DNA of 64,000 nucleotides, taken from assembly GCF_015690345.1 (NCBI RefSeq), contig NZ_JADPUN010000211.1, positions 1 to 64,000 on the forward strand, read 5' to 3'. Under the pieces are notes generated by a model. It was not told the origin of the DNA and did no database searches. It saw only the letters and a list, made by a program, of their open reading frames with translations. The position numbers and the translations under genes were made by a program. This document shows positions 34,511 through 43,039 of this stretch, in pieces. The stretch is from Plantactinospora alkalitolerans (GTDB lineage Bacteria > Actinomycetota > Actinomycetes > Mycobacteriales > Micromonosporaceae). The stretch's first letter is position 1. Each line of letters begins with the position of its first letter.

Positions 34511-36106
34511 TCATGCCTGCTGGACAGCGGCGACGCCGCTCTCGACGGCGAGCCTGGCGCGCGTGCTCACGGTGCCGTTGGGCACCGTGACCCGGTCGCA
34601 CACCCGGAACTCGGACAGCCAGGCGTCCGGGGTGATCTCGCAGCTGACGTAGCCGCGCTGGAAGTTGCCGAACTTCATGTGCGGGTTCTCCTCAAGCAGC
34701 ACCCGCCCGCCAGCGTCGAGGTCCTGCCCGTCCTGCCCCGAAGTGATGGAGGTGCCGACGAACTCGGTCGCGACGACCTTCGAGTCCGGGTCGTTGAAGT
34801 CGAGCGCGAGGTCGCTGACCACCGTGCGGTGCAGGTCACCGGCGAGGCTCACGACGTTTTTGATGCCGCGCTCGTCGATGCCCCCGAGGAGGCGGTCACG
34901 CGAGGCGCTGTAGCCGTCCCAGGTGTCCATCGGAACGGCCACGTTGGGGCCGGAGACCGTGTCGAGGAGCGTGATGGCGGTCTGGTGACCGAGGACATTC
35001 CAGGTGGCCCGCGACGTGCTGAGGCCGTCGAGCAGCCACTTCTCCTGGGGAAAGCCGAGGATCGAGCGGGTGGGGTCGGCCGTGGCGGCGTTGGGCGCCT
35101 TGGTGCCGTCGCCGTTCGCCTGGTCGTTGCGGTACTGGCGGGTGTCGAGCATGGAGAACTCCGCCAGTTGGCCGTACTGCAAGCGGCGGTAGAGCTGCAT
35201 CTCGGGGCCGTTCGGGCGCTGCGGCGCACGCAGCGGCATGTTCTCCCAGTAGGCACGGAACGCGTTGGCCCGCCGGACCAGGAACTCGTTGGTGGGGGTG
35301 CTCCCGGCGTACATGTCGGCCCAGTTGTCGACGACCTCGTGATCGTCGAAGACGGCGATCCACGGAGCGGACTGGTGTGCCGCCTGCAGGTCCGGGTCGG
35401 TCTTGTAGTACGCGTAGCGCTGGCGGTACTCGTCCAGGGTGACTGCCTGCCGGGTCCGCAGCAGGTCGTCGTCGCCGGGGCGAACACCCCGGTCGTTGCC
35501 GAACTCGTAGATGTAGTCGCCAAGGAACAGCACGACATCGTGGCGGCGGGCGGCCAGGTCGCGGTGTGCGGTGAACCAGCCCTCCCAGCTAGCCTGGCAG
35601 GAGGCGAAGGCAAGGGTCAAGCTCGACAACATCTGGTGCGGCGCCGGAGCCGTCTTCGTCCGGCCGGCCGGGCTGACGAACCGACCGCTGCGGAACCGGT
35701 AGTAGTACTCGTGAGCCGGCTTGAGGCCGCGGACGTCCACGTGCACGGAGTGGCTGTACTCGGGGGTGGCCTTCGCAGTACCGCGCTTGACCACCTGCCG
35801 GAAGCGCTCATCGGTGGCGATCTCCCACTGGACCGAGTAGGCCCGCCGATCCATGCCGCCGAAAGGCGCCAGCGGGTCAGGAGCGAGACGGGTCCAGAGC
35901 ACAACACCGTCCGGCAACGGGTCACCGGAGGCGACCCCGAGCGTGAACGGGTCGAGCTTCGTAGCGTCGGTGGTCGCAGCGGTGGCAGAGCTGACCCCAG
36001 GCAGGGCACCGGCGAGGGCAAGCCCGGCGGCCGCCCCGGTGACAGTCAGAAAGCGCCGGCGTGTCGCCGCGCTCAGCCCAGGGGGAAGAGTTGGAGAGTT
36101 GATCAC
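34511..36106 (-). CDS. phoD: PhoD-type alkaline phosphatase/phosphodiesterase
   Basis: Exported metallo-phosphatase releasing phosphate from esters. 531 residues with Tat signal TRRRFLTVTGAAAGLALAGA. Domain order: N-terminal Fn3-like domain ('FTLGVASGDPLPDGVVLWTRLAPDPL', family signature), then the catalytic domain with FASCQ (metal cysteine), FLGDYIYEFG (metal Asp), VFDDHEVVDNWA (DDHE) and LAGDLHRTVVSDL. ATG at 36106. Operon with the discoidin protein. No Pho box was recognised in the short upstream gap to 36303. Confidence 0.94.
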   Translation of the reverse strand: MINSPTLPPGLSAATRRRFLTVTGAAAGLALAGALPGVSSATAATTDATKLDPFTLGVASGDPLPDGVVLWTRLAPDPLAPFGGMDRRAYSVQWEIATDERFRQVVKRGTAKATPEYSHSVHVDVRGLKPAHEYYYRFRSGRFVSPAGRTKTAPAPHQMLSSLTLAFASCQASWEGWFTAHRDLAARRHDVVLFLGDYIYEFGNDRGVRPGDDDLLRTRQAVTLDEYRQRYAYYKTDPDLQAAHQSAPWIAVFDDHEVVDNWADMYAGSTPTNEFLVRRANAFRAYWENMPLRAPQRPNGPEMQLYRRLQYGQLAEFSMLDTRQYRNDQANGDGTKAPNAATADPTRSILGFPQEKWLLDGLSTSRATWNVLGHQTAITLLDTVSGPNVAVPMDTWDGYSASRDRLLGGIDERGIKNVVSLAGDLHRTVVSDLALDFNDPDSKVVATEFVGTSITSGQDGQDLDAGGRVLLEENPHMKFGNFQRGYVSCEITPDAWLSEFRVCDRVTVPNGTVSTRARLAVESGVAAVQQA

Positions 36107-36302
36107 GCACGAACGATGCCGGGCCCAGTTGAACAGACGGGCGACGCCCGGTGAACTGCAACGTCAGGATCGCAGCACGAGCCGGCACGGTTTCGAACCA
36201 CGCCCGATCCCAGCCGAAGCGGGTGCGACCGCCGCCTCCACCGCCTCAGGTCCCTGCGGCGGTCGCCCGACTCGACAGGAGCGGGGCGGCTGCCGGGTGG
36301 CC

Positions 36303-38510
36303 TCAGTTCTGGTCGATGCCGAGGGCGGTGATTGCGGCGGGGAGGGTGGGTGCGGTGGCGAGCTGGCGTACGTCGTCGCGCTCGCGGAGCCACACCTGGC
36401 AGGTGATGCCGTCGTAGTGGACGGCGACGGGTTGCCCGGGATGGTGCCGGGCGAGCCGGCGCAGCAGGGGTACGGGGTCGTCGACCACGATCGGGGTCGG
36501 AGTCTGCGGCACCGGGATCGGCTCGTCGGGGTTGTCGGGGACGTTGCTGGCGATGGCGAGTTCGAGATATTCGAGGCAGAACGCGATCGCGGCTTCCGGG
36601 TTGGATCGGCTGGGCGGGTCGGCCGGGGCCGGCAGTCGGCCGACGACGTTGATGGTGACGTCCCAGCTCTCGCCCTGGATGAGGCGGAGGTCGCCGGCAT
36701 TGCGGATGTGGTCGACGAGGGTGATCGTGACCGTCAACCGCAGTCCGAGGACGAGCCGGACCAGGTCGGCCAGGGGCGGCACGTCGGGGCGGCGGGCCAG
36801 CACGAACAGCCGGCCGCCGGGTCGACCCCGGGCAGCCCAGCGCAGGTACTCGGTCAGCGGGTCGGCGTCGGACCGGTGCAGGGTGACGGTGCCGTCCCGG
36901 AGGTTGTGGTCGAGGCTGCCACCGCCGTCGAGTTCGACCAGGTCCTCCGGGCGTACGCCGAAGTGGTCGGCCCAGCCGGCGAGCCGGAACTGGGCGGGGA
37001 GCTGGTGCAGGGGTTTGCCGCCGGGGTGGGTTGCCACGCGGGGTGCCGGCACCCGCTGGCCGGTCCGCCAGGTCTCCTCCCCCACCTGCCAGGCCCGCCC
37101 GTCACCCGGTCCGGCCCGATCGGCCTGCCGGCCGGCGAGGTCGCCGTGCCAGGCGAATTCGCCCATACGCCAGCCGGACGCGTCGGCCCGCCAACTGAGG
37201 TGCACGACCCGGCCGGCCAGGTCGGTGATCGTGATCGCCGCCTCCGAGTGGAGCCGGCGGGCGCCCCGGCAGGTGTGACAGCGCAGCAGTGACGGGCTAC
37301 GACCGGAGCCGGCACATCTCGGGCAGTCGGGGTCGACCCGACCGGTGGCCAGTCGGCAGTCACAGCGTTGCAGCCGGCTGTGCGGGTCGCAGTCGGGGCA
37401 GTCGACGTACGCGATGGGGGTCGGGTCCTGCCACGACGGTGCCGGCGGTTGCCATCCTCGGCGCAGCGTCGGCGCGTGCCGGCTAAAGATCTGTCCGGTC
37501 GACCATTCGGTGAGGACTTCCCTCGTCCCGGCGGCGCGCAGGCTGGTGTGCCACCAGCGGCCGTCCCGCCAGATCGCCTGCGCCCCGGCAGTCGGGCCGC
37601 CGGTGGCAAGGTCGAGACAGTCGGCGAGGATCCGCCGTTCGAGCTGGTCCAGGTCGACCGGCGGCGGGTCGGGCGGCGGCTCCCCGATGGTCAGGTGGTG
37701 GGCGGGGGCGGTCAGGCCGCGCTCCTCCAGCCCGTAGCAGGCGTCGAGATCGGTCGTGCTGGTGATCGCGGCGGTCAGGTCGTCGGCGTAGCCCCGGGCC
37801 TCGGCCGGCACCGGCCCACCCGGCACCTCGAACCGGATCGCCCAGGTCAGCCCGGCCGTGGCGACCAGGCGGCGGGCCTCGACCACCAGGTCGAGGCAGA
37901 GCAACTCGGCCAACCGGCACAGCCGGCCCAGCTCGGCCGCCGCCTCCCGGGGCGGCGCGCCCGCTGCCCGGCCGAGGTAGAGCCGCCACGCGTCGTTGCT
38001 CTCCCCGGCGATCGCCTCGGCTTCCAGCGCCTCCCGGGCCGACGCGGGATGCCCCGGCCGCCAGGAGCGCGGCAGGAAGACGAGCGGCCCGTCCGGCTCA
38101 CCGGGCTGACGAACATCCGTCCACGTGCCGACGCCGACGACGGCGGCCAGGTCGCGGAGCAGCGGGGCGAGCGGCAGATGCCAGCTCCCACCGCCGTCGT
38201 CCGGCCAGGGCACGGGTTCCACCACCCCGGGTACGACGTTCGCCGAGGCCACCGCCCCGGTGTCCAGGTTCGCCATGGTGAGTACGAGTTGGGCGCGGCG
38301 CCGCCCGGTCTGCTGGCAGTCGTGGCAGGGCTGGCCGACCGTGCCGACCCCCTGACACTCCCGGCAGTCCTGGTACGCCTCCCCGGCGGGCCGGCTCTTC
38401 TCGTCGGCGTTGACCAGGAGTTGGTTGCCGCCGTACGTGCAGCGGCACGGGTCGAGGGTGAAGGAGAGCCCGTCACACGATCGGCACTGCACCACCGGCA
38501 GCCCGGCCAT
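36303..38510 (-). CDS. DnaJ-type zinc-finger protein of unknown function
   Basis: 735 residues. Two cysteine clusters: N-terminal CRSCDGLS..CRC and CRECQGVGTVGQPCHDCQQTG (DnaJ CxxCxGxG style), and a central cluster CPDCDPHSRLQRCDC, CPRCAGSG, CHTCRGARRL. No J domain. The rest is a mixed alpha/beta protein with a C-terminal module (about 560-735: 'LFVALARRPDVPPLADLVRLVLGLRL...QVWLRERDDVRQLATAPTLPAAI'-like) that is duplicated as a broken copy at 50.5 kb. ATG 38510 overlaps by one base (TGATG) the stop of a 52-residue upstream gene, so it is translationally coupled. Possible RNA/protein-binding scaffold; function not known. Confidence 0.72.
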   Translation of the reverse strand: MAGLPVVQCRSCDGLSFTLDPCRCTYGGNQLLVNADEKSRPAGEAYQDCRECQGVGTVGQPCHDCQQTGRRRAQLVLTMANLDTGAVASANVVPGVVEPVPWPDDGGGSWHLPLAPLLRDLAAVVGVGTWTDVRQPGEPDGPLVFLPRSWRPGHPASAREALEAEAIAGESNDAWRLYLGRAAGAPPREAAAELGRLCRLAELLCLDLVVEARRLVATAGLTWAIRFEVPGGPVPAEARGYADDLTAAITSTTDLDACYGLEERGLTAPAHHLTIGEPPPDPPPVDLDQLERRILADCLDLATGGPTAGAQAIWRDGRWWHTSLRAAGTREVLTEWSTGQIFSRHAPTLRRGWQPPAPSWQDPTPIAYVDCPDCDPHSRLQRCDCRLATGRVDPDCPRCAGSGRSPSLLRCHTCRGARRLHSEAAITITDLAGRVVHLSWRADASGWRMGEFAWHGDLAGRQADRAGPGDGRAWQVGEETWRTGQRVPAPRVATHPGGKPLHQLPAQFRLAGWADHFGVRPEDLVELDGGGSLDHNLRDGTVTLHRSDADPLTEYLRWAARGRPGGRLFVLARRPDVPPLADLVRLVLGLRLTVTITLVDHIRNAGDLRLIQGESWDVTINVVGRLPAPADPPSRSNPEAAIAFCLEYLELAIASNVPDNPDEPIPVPQTPTPIVVDDPVPLLRRLARHHPGQPVAVHYDGITCQVWLRERDDVRQLATAPTLPAAITALGIDQN

Positions 38511-38668
38511 CAGCGCCGCGCCAACTCGTACGCCGTCTGCGCCTGCCGGGACTGCCACCGCCGGAGCGCGGTCTTGATCCGGGCGTTCTGCTCCCGGACA
38601 CCGGCCAATTCAAGCCGCCGTAGCGACTGCCCGTCCCGCCGGAACAACCATCGGAGCAGAGCACGCAC
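38510..38668 (-). CDS. 52-residue basic helical peptide, coupled to zinc-finger gene
   Basis: GTG at 38668 opens a 52-codon frame ending in TGA whose A is the first base of the next gene's ATG. The product begins MRALLRWLFRRDGQSLRRLE and continues as a single amphipathic, Arg-rich helix (no proline), ending YELARR. GAGAGG lies just upstream (tight spacing). One-base stop/start overlap is strong evidence of translation. It could pair with the zinc-finger protein as a regulatory or toxin-antitoxin-like partner; that is speculation. Confidence 0.6.
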   Translation of the reverse strand: MRALLRWLFRRDGQSLRRLELAGVREQNARIKTALRRWQSRQAQTAYELARR

Positions 38669-39025
38669 AACCTCTCACCAGCCTCTCGGAGAACAGGACA
38701 TGGACGGGTGGCCCCGGACCGAATCGCCGGCACGCGCACCTCGAACCGGGGCCACCCCGCCCCACCGCCGCAGCCACAAGCAGCACGTACAGCAGCAGGG
38801 CGTGTCTCAGGGCTGGCACGGCCAGTGGGTAAGCACCAGCCGTGCCAGCGCGGATGCCCAACCGGAGGGCCGGTTGCCTACCAGGCTTTCCGTTGCCAGG
38901 CGTCCCGCAGAGGCAACTTACAATGCAAAGCATGGGAGGACAAGAGCTAAGCATGCAAAGCAGGCAAAGTCTTGAGGCTTCGTTAGTGATCATGAGAAGA
39001 TGCAGGGGCCTACCAGGAAGTTGCC
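38669..39025 (+). promoter_or_regulatory. intergenic region with hairpin and repeated GntR-box candidates
   Basis: Perfect 11-bp inverted repeat GCTGGCACGGC / GCCGTGCCAGC at 38812-38849. Further on, ATGC-AAA-GCAT at 38923-38933 and ATGC-AAA-GCAG at 38953-38963 are spaced 30 bp apart, three helical turns, just upstream of a stand-alone GntR HTH gene, and may be its operators. This stretch is less GC-rich than its surroundings. No gene. Confidence 0.5.
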
Positions 39026-39247
39026 ATGCCCCGAATCTCAGATCGCCAGCGCATCGCGCAGGACATCCGCGACAAGATCACGTCGGGTGAGTACAAGCCG
39101 GGTGACAAGTTGCCGTCGCTCCGCGAGCTGATCGCGATCTACGACGTGTCCGCCGAACCCGTCCGCTCAGCCCTGCTAATCCTGCAAGCGGAAGGGCTCT
39201 TGGAGGGCCACCAGGGCAAGGGTGTCTTCGTAACTGAGTCGAAGTAG
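39026..39247 (+). CDS. stand-alone GntR winged-helix regulator (73 aa)
   Basis: The protein is only the DNA-binding domain: 'DIRDKITSGEYKPGDKLPSLRELIAIYDVSAEPVRSALLILQAEGLLEGHQGKGVFV' is a complete GntR winged helix, with no effector domain after it. ATG 39026 has AGGAAG upstream. Such minimal GntR proteins are common on actinomycete integrative elements and plasmids (KorSA type) and in accessory islands, so its presence marks mobile or formerly mobile DNA. Likely autoregulates through the GCAAAGC repeats upstream. Confidence 0.88.
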   Translation: MPRISDRQRIAQDIRDKITSGEYKPGDKLPSLRELIAIYDVSAEPVRSALLILQAEGLLEGHQGKGVFVTESK

Positions 39248-39707
39248 AGGTTGCCACGATTTGGCCTCGAGGAGGCCACACGGCAGGAGCCTCGAGGGTG
39301 ACCACGGCTAGCATTGAAGGCCGTTGAGCAGGCAGGGGCACTGAGGGCCCGCAGCGCCCTGACCCTGACCGCAGGACGGCTTGAACTCAACCTCGGACTG
39401 CTGGCACGACGCCGGTCGTGCCCGCTGGCTGCCCGGCGTCGTCACGGCCAGTCAACGTTACTCGCTAGGTGGCGTGCAGGCGCGCGCGTGTACATCTAGG
39501 TGATCGCATGGTGGGGGCGTTGATCCGCCGGCTGGCAGCGCGACCTACAACTCATATCTGCTACTGGTGATCGGCGAGTCGTCGACTGATTCCGCCTACC
39601 CCAGTGGACGGACGAGACGGTAGTCGCCGAGCTGCTGCAACGCGGGTGGCACAGTCACGCGCCGGATCGCCTCCCCATAACGATGGCCCTCAGCACATTA
39701 CCGGCGA
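39248..39707. other. gene-poor stretch, probably decayed DNA
   Basis: Several short frames exist but none with start signal, codon pattern and plausible protein together. One (39314-39499, plus) has a helical Leu/Arg-rich product but no ribosome-binding site. I see no terminator, tRNA or attachment site here. Confidence 0.4.
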
Positions 39708-40517
39708 TCACCGTGGCGGTGTCGTCCGATCACTCCCCCGTTGCGGCGGAATGCTCCGACCCGGACGGCGTGACGGGAGCGACGGATCATCCGATGGGGG
39801 TAGCCCGATCGCCTGTTGCCATCGGTCGAGTGCGGGTAGCGGCTCCCAGCCCACCTCTCGACGCCAGTACGCGGCAATGGCGCATCGGGCCCGCCAGGTC
39901 AACTGGTCCCGTTGGAGGTCTGGCCCGATGAGCTGATCCCGCAACTCGGCGAGGGCATCGAGCGAGTGCTGAAAGGACAACCGCTCCCGCATCCATTCCG
40001 GACGGTGCATGATCCAGTCGAGCTCTCTGCCTCCGCAGGTCGTGCAGCCACACCACCACAGGTTGCTGTCCGGGTGCCGTCGCTTCGTTCGCGCCACCGT
40101 GCCGAGCCGCCTGTACGAGAGGCAGCCGGACACGACGACGGAGGGCGCCGGTCGGGACAGACGGCGCCGCGACGGCGTCGGGACCATCGGGTAGAGGTGA
40201 CGCAGGGCCGCGCGGGTGCCGACCGCCGCCGCAACCGCCCCGCAGCAGAGCGCGCCCAGCGCGGAGACGTCACAGCGCAGCACGAGCAGTGGCACCTCGC
40301 AGTTCAACAGTTCGATCAGGCCGTCCACGACGCCCCGTACGCCGAACGGGTCGGCCTCGTACTCGACGACGACCGCGACAGGTACGGCGAAGGCCCGCAC
40401 CTGTCGCAGCAGAACGTCTCGGGCGCTTGGCACCCTGAGCCAGGACATGGCGCTCGGCGTCGCGGGTGGCTCGTTCGTTGCCTCACGCTGGTCACTGGCG
40501 CACGACCAGGGCGGCAT
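39708..40517 (-). CDS. partial TGT-like (tRNA-guanine transglycosylase family) zinc protein, N terminus missing
   Basis: Residues 25-110 resemble the second half of a TIM barrel of the TGT family: 'VAVVVEYEADPFGVRGV', 'PLLVLRCDVSALGALCCGAVAAAVGTRAALRHLYP'. Further on is CGCTTC followed 22 residues later by a histidine, i.e. CxCxxC-x22-H, the arrangement of the TGT zinc site. The barrel's first half (with the first catalytic aspartate) is absent, and the C-terminal 30 residues are low-complexity. TGT-like proteins of this kind insert 7-deazaguanine bases in DNA or RNA. I consider it a decayed or truncated member; family assignment is moderate. Confidence 0.45.
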   Translation of the reverse strand: MPPWSCASDQREATNEPPATPSAMSWLRVPSARDVLLRQVRAFAVPVAVVVEYEADPFGVRGVVDGLIELLNCEVPLLVLRCDVSALGALCCGAVAAAVGTRAALRHLYPMVPTPSRRRLSRPAPSVVVSGCLSYRRLGTVARTKRRHPDSNLWWCGCTTCGGRELDWIMHRPEWMRERLSFQHSLDALAELRDQLIGPDLQRDQLTWRARCAIAAYWRREVGWEPLPALDRWQQAIGLPPSDDPSLPSRRPGRSIPPQRGSDRTTPPR

Positions 40518-40524
40518 CCTGAGC

Positions 40525-40870
40525 TTCTGGATCGTCGGACCCGAGTGGGCTGCTGGTCGCCGTCGCGCTCGCTGCGGCCTGGCGCAACCGGTCCTTCAGC
40601 GCGGGGCTGCGCACCGGAGCCCTGTCCGGACTCGCCGCCCTGATGGCCGTGCTCGCGGTCGGCATGCCTGAGGCCGCGGTCTGGGCAAACCGGCAGGCCG
40701 GATACCTGAGCACCGGCGACGCCGTGCCACCGACGTGGCAGTCGGCGGTCCTCGACGTGCTGCGCCCGGACTTCCTTCTCGTCATGATCGTCTTCTGGAT
40801 GGTGGGCACGGCCGGCGGCGCGGCCCTGGGCACGGCGCTCAGGCGCCAGCCCGCAGGCACCCCCGACTGA
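40525..40870 (+). pseudogene. membrane-protein C-terminal remnant
   Basis: Frame reads LLVAVALAAAWRNRSFSAGLRTGALSGLAALMAVLAVGMPEAAVW...DFLLVMIVFWMVGTAGGAALGTALRR: three hydrophobic segments of a polytopic protein. Just upstream an in-frame TGA closes the frame and no start codon with ribosome site exists before ATG 40643; neighbouring frame text (GGILSFWIVGPEW) suggests a frameshift near 40540. Probably the tail of a broken permease-like gene. Confidence 0.5.
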
Positions 40871-40951
40871 TCGCACACCACGACCGTTCTGCACGCACGA
40901 CCACACCTGCTCGCCGGGATCCTCCCGGTGGTCGACCTCGACAACCGGGCC

Positions 40952-41938
40952 CTACCGGTTGCCGGCGTGCGCGGCGGATGGAAGGTGCCAGACGGTTGCC
41001 ACCTCAAGGTTCTCCTCGAGGTAGAGGTCCAGGCCGAAGACGTTCTCGGCCAGACCGACCAGCGTTACGGTTTCGGCCTCGGCAAAGCTTGGGGGCAGGG
41101 CGATGCGGCCCTCCGGGACCAGCTCTGCCGTGCAGATCAGCGGCATGTTCTCGGCAACGGACAGGATGACGCGGCTCTCGGACAGGAAGCAGCCGTACAC
41201 ATCGAAAACCTCATCCTCGGCCAGGACGTCTTCGGACAGTTCATGCAGCGGCGTCAGGTCCGGCCAGGACAGCACGCGGACCGCATCGTCGAAGCTCGGG
41301 TGGGGGGTGACCAGCAGCCGGCTGCCGGACGGGTTGAAATCGGCGGCCACCGCATTCTCCAGGATGCGCTGGACGCGCAGTTCGGCTCCGTCAACCCGGA
41401 CGCGGAAGATCGCACCGCCGTCCTGACCCTCGCCCGCGGTGAGGATCACCGAGCCGTCCTGCGGATGCGGGAGCGCGGTCACACCCGCGTCGGTGACGTT
41501 CAGCGTCGCTTCGTGGATGATCGTGCCCTCAGGATCGATCAGCAGCACCCGATGGGCATCCTTGCTGGTATATGTGTGCCCCTCCGAGCTGCGCTTCTCG
41601 AACACCGGCGCGGTCACCAGCAGCCAGCCGTCGTCCAGCAGGGTCGCCGAATCCGCGCCCGGCACCGCCAGCCGCACGTCCACACCGCTGCGCCGGACAA
41701 CCAGGTCGTCGCCGTCCGACACGACCACGACATCCAGCTCCGGCGACGCGTTGAGCAGCTTGCCGGGCGGGGCGGCAGCCGTTCCAGTCGAGCGAAGCTG
41801 CGGGTCCAGCGCCTCCACCCGACCCTCCACCATCCGGTACGCCCGACCAGGCCCCAGCATGGTCGGACTGAGGTCCCAGGCGATCCTCAGATCGGTGCGC
41901 TGCGCGAGGAGTTCGGCGGAGATACGTCGCATCGGCAC
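40952..41938 (-). CDS. hypothetical beta-propeller-like protein
   Basis: 328 residues, no signal peptide. Repeating strands such as 'DGWLLVTAPVFEKRSSEG', 'HRVLLIDPEGTIIHEATLNVTDAGVTALPHPQDGSVILTAGEGQDGG', 'NPSGSRLLVTPHPSFDDAVRVLSWPDLTPL' give the look of a WD40/YVTN-type propeller. No catalytic motif. ATG 41938. Its promoter would lie in the short gap to a truncated helicase start at 41988 on the same strand; it may once have been part of that operon. Function unknown. Confidence 0.65.
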   Translation of the reverse strand: MPMRRISAELLAQRTDLRIAWDLSPTMLGPGRAYRMVEGRVEALDPQLRSTGTAAAPPGKLLNASPELDVVVVSDGDDLVVRRSGVDVRLAVPGADSATLLDDGWLLVTAPVFEKRSSEGHTYTSKDAHRVLLIDPEGTIIHEATLNVTDAGVTALPHPQDGSVILTAGEGQDGGAIFRVRVDGAELRVQRILENAVAADFNPSGSRLLVTPHPSFDDAVRVLSWPDLTPLHELSEDVLAEDEVFDVYGCFLSESRVILSVAENMPLICTAELVPEGRIALPPSFAEAETVTLVGLAENVFGLDLYLEENLEVATVWHLPSAAHAGNR

Positions 41939-41987
41939 AGATTAACTTTGACCCTCGCACTGGCCAGCGACGCAAGCCGGTCGGCGC

Positions 41988-42194
41988 CTAGTCCAGTGTG
42001 GAGCGCCACTCGCCCGACGCCGGCCGGAACGGGGTCCGGATCCGCAGGTACGGACCCCGGAAGATGCCCTGCTCGGGGTGGGTGAGGAAGGCTTCCAACC
42101 CGCGTCGTACCGGCTCGTCGGTCAGCCCGAAGGTGGTGGTGAGGTACTGGGTGAGCGTCCCGCGAAGGGTGTCGGCGGCGATCGTGGGCTTCAT
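41988..42194 (-). pseudogene. N-terminal stub of a DEAD/DEAH-type helicase
   Basis: 68 residues MKPTIAADTLRGTLTQYL...FGLTDEPVRRGLEAFLTHPEQGIFRGPYLRIRTPFRPA. From memory this matches the start of very large actinobacterial DEAD/DEAH helicases with a DUF1998 tail that occur in defence-type loci; here it ends in a stop after ten divergent residues and nothing follows. ATG 42194 has a GGTGAG upstream. A product may be made but would lack every helicase motif. Confidence 0.5.
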
Positions 42195-42274
42195 GAGCGA
42201 CTCACCGCAGGCATGCTACCCGTCAAGATCTAGATCAAACTGTCATGAATGCGTCTAAGGTGGACCGCTTTGGG

Positions 42275-42895
42275 TCAAGGGCGGGTCGGCGGGCGGAGCC
42301 CGTCGACTATCACGGCCAGCGTGAGGTCCCGTACCCGGGAATCCCCACCGGCGTGCTCGGCGGCTCGCGAGCCGCCGATCAACAGCGCGATCAGGCCGGT
42401 GATGTCCATGTCCCGGCGGACGGCACCGGCCCGCTGAGCCCGGCCGAGCAGAGTCGTCATCACCTGCCGCAGGTCCTGTACGGCGTCGGCGATCGCGCCG
42501 TCCGCCGCCGCAAAGTCCACGCTGGCGCCGCCGACCGCGCCGGTGAACGCGTGCTTCGCGGTGGACTGGCCGAGCGCCTCAATGAAGAACGCGAAGAACG
42601 CGGCGCCCGGGTCGGCGGCCGCGCACAGCGTCTGCGCCTTGTTGGTCAGCCAGCGCAGACGCTCGACGAAGACCGCCTCGATCAGGGCTTCCTTGGTGGG
42701 GAAGTGCCGGAATACGGTGCCGACGGCGACCTCGGCCCGCTGCGCGATCTCCTCGGTCGACGCAGCCGGCCCCTTGGCGGCGAACGTCACCTCGGCCGCT
42801 GCCAGGATCCGCTCCCGGTTACGCCGGGCGTCGGCGCGCAGCGGCCGGTCGGCCGCCGTCTCCGCGCTACTGCCCGGGTGGGCGCGTGGCGTCAC
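42275..42895 (-). CDS. TetR-family regulator
   Basis: 206 residues. HTH 'ILAAAEVTFAAKGPAASTEEIAQRAEVAVGTVFRHFPTKEALIEAVF' is a textbook TetR domain; the C-terminal domain resembles the SCO0332-like sensor of actinobacterial repressors. GTG start 42895. Divergent from a short-chain dehydrogenase whose promoter contains two TGAGT-N5-ACTCA palindromes, so it most likely represses that gene and itself. Confidence 0.9.
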   Translation of the reverse strand: MTPRAHPGSSAETAADRPLRADARRNRERILAAAEVTFAAKGPAASTEEIAQRAEVAVGTVFRHFPTKEALIEAVFVERLRWLTNKAQTLCAAADPGAAFFAFFIEALGQSTAKHAFTGAVGGASVDFAAADGAIADAVQDLRQVMTTLLGRAQRAGAVRRDMDITGLIALLIGGSRAAEHAGGDSRVRDLTLAVIVDGLRPPTRP

Positions 42896-42917
42896 CGTGG
42901 TCAGCCCCTTCGATCCG

Positions 42918-42969
42918 TTGACAAGCTGAGTCAGCGACTCATATTATCCTAACCTGAGTGCGTCACTCA
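42918..42969 (+). promoter_or_regulatory. sigma70-type promoter with twin TetR operators
   Basis: TTGACA (42918-42923), 18-nt spacer, TATTAT (42942-42947): close to consensus. TGAGTCAGCGACTCA (42927-42941) fills the spacer and TGAGTGCGTCACTCA (42955-42969) covers the likely start site; both are TGAGT-N5-ACTCA, centres 28 bp apart. Confidence 0.85.
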
Positions 42970-43039
42970 TCTTACCTGCTCGGGCTTGAGAAGATCCGAC
43001 GTGGTCAAGTGACCGTACACCCGGGGGAGATCTGCGGAC

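Noticed and set aside
34511-36302. Pho box upstream of phoD
   Set aside because: I looked for direct GTTCA-like repeats in 36107-36302 and found none convincing.
39314-39499. 61-codon plus-strand frame starting TTG
   Set aside because: No ribosome-binding site, no family resemblance, and located in degenerate DNA.
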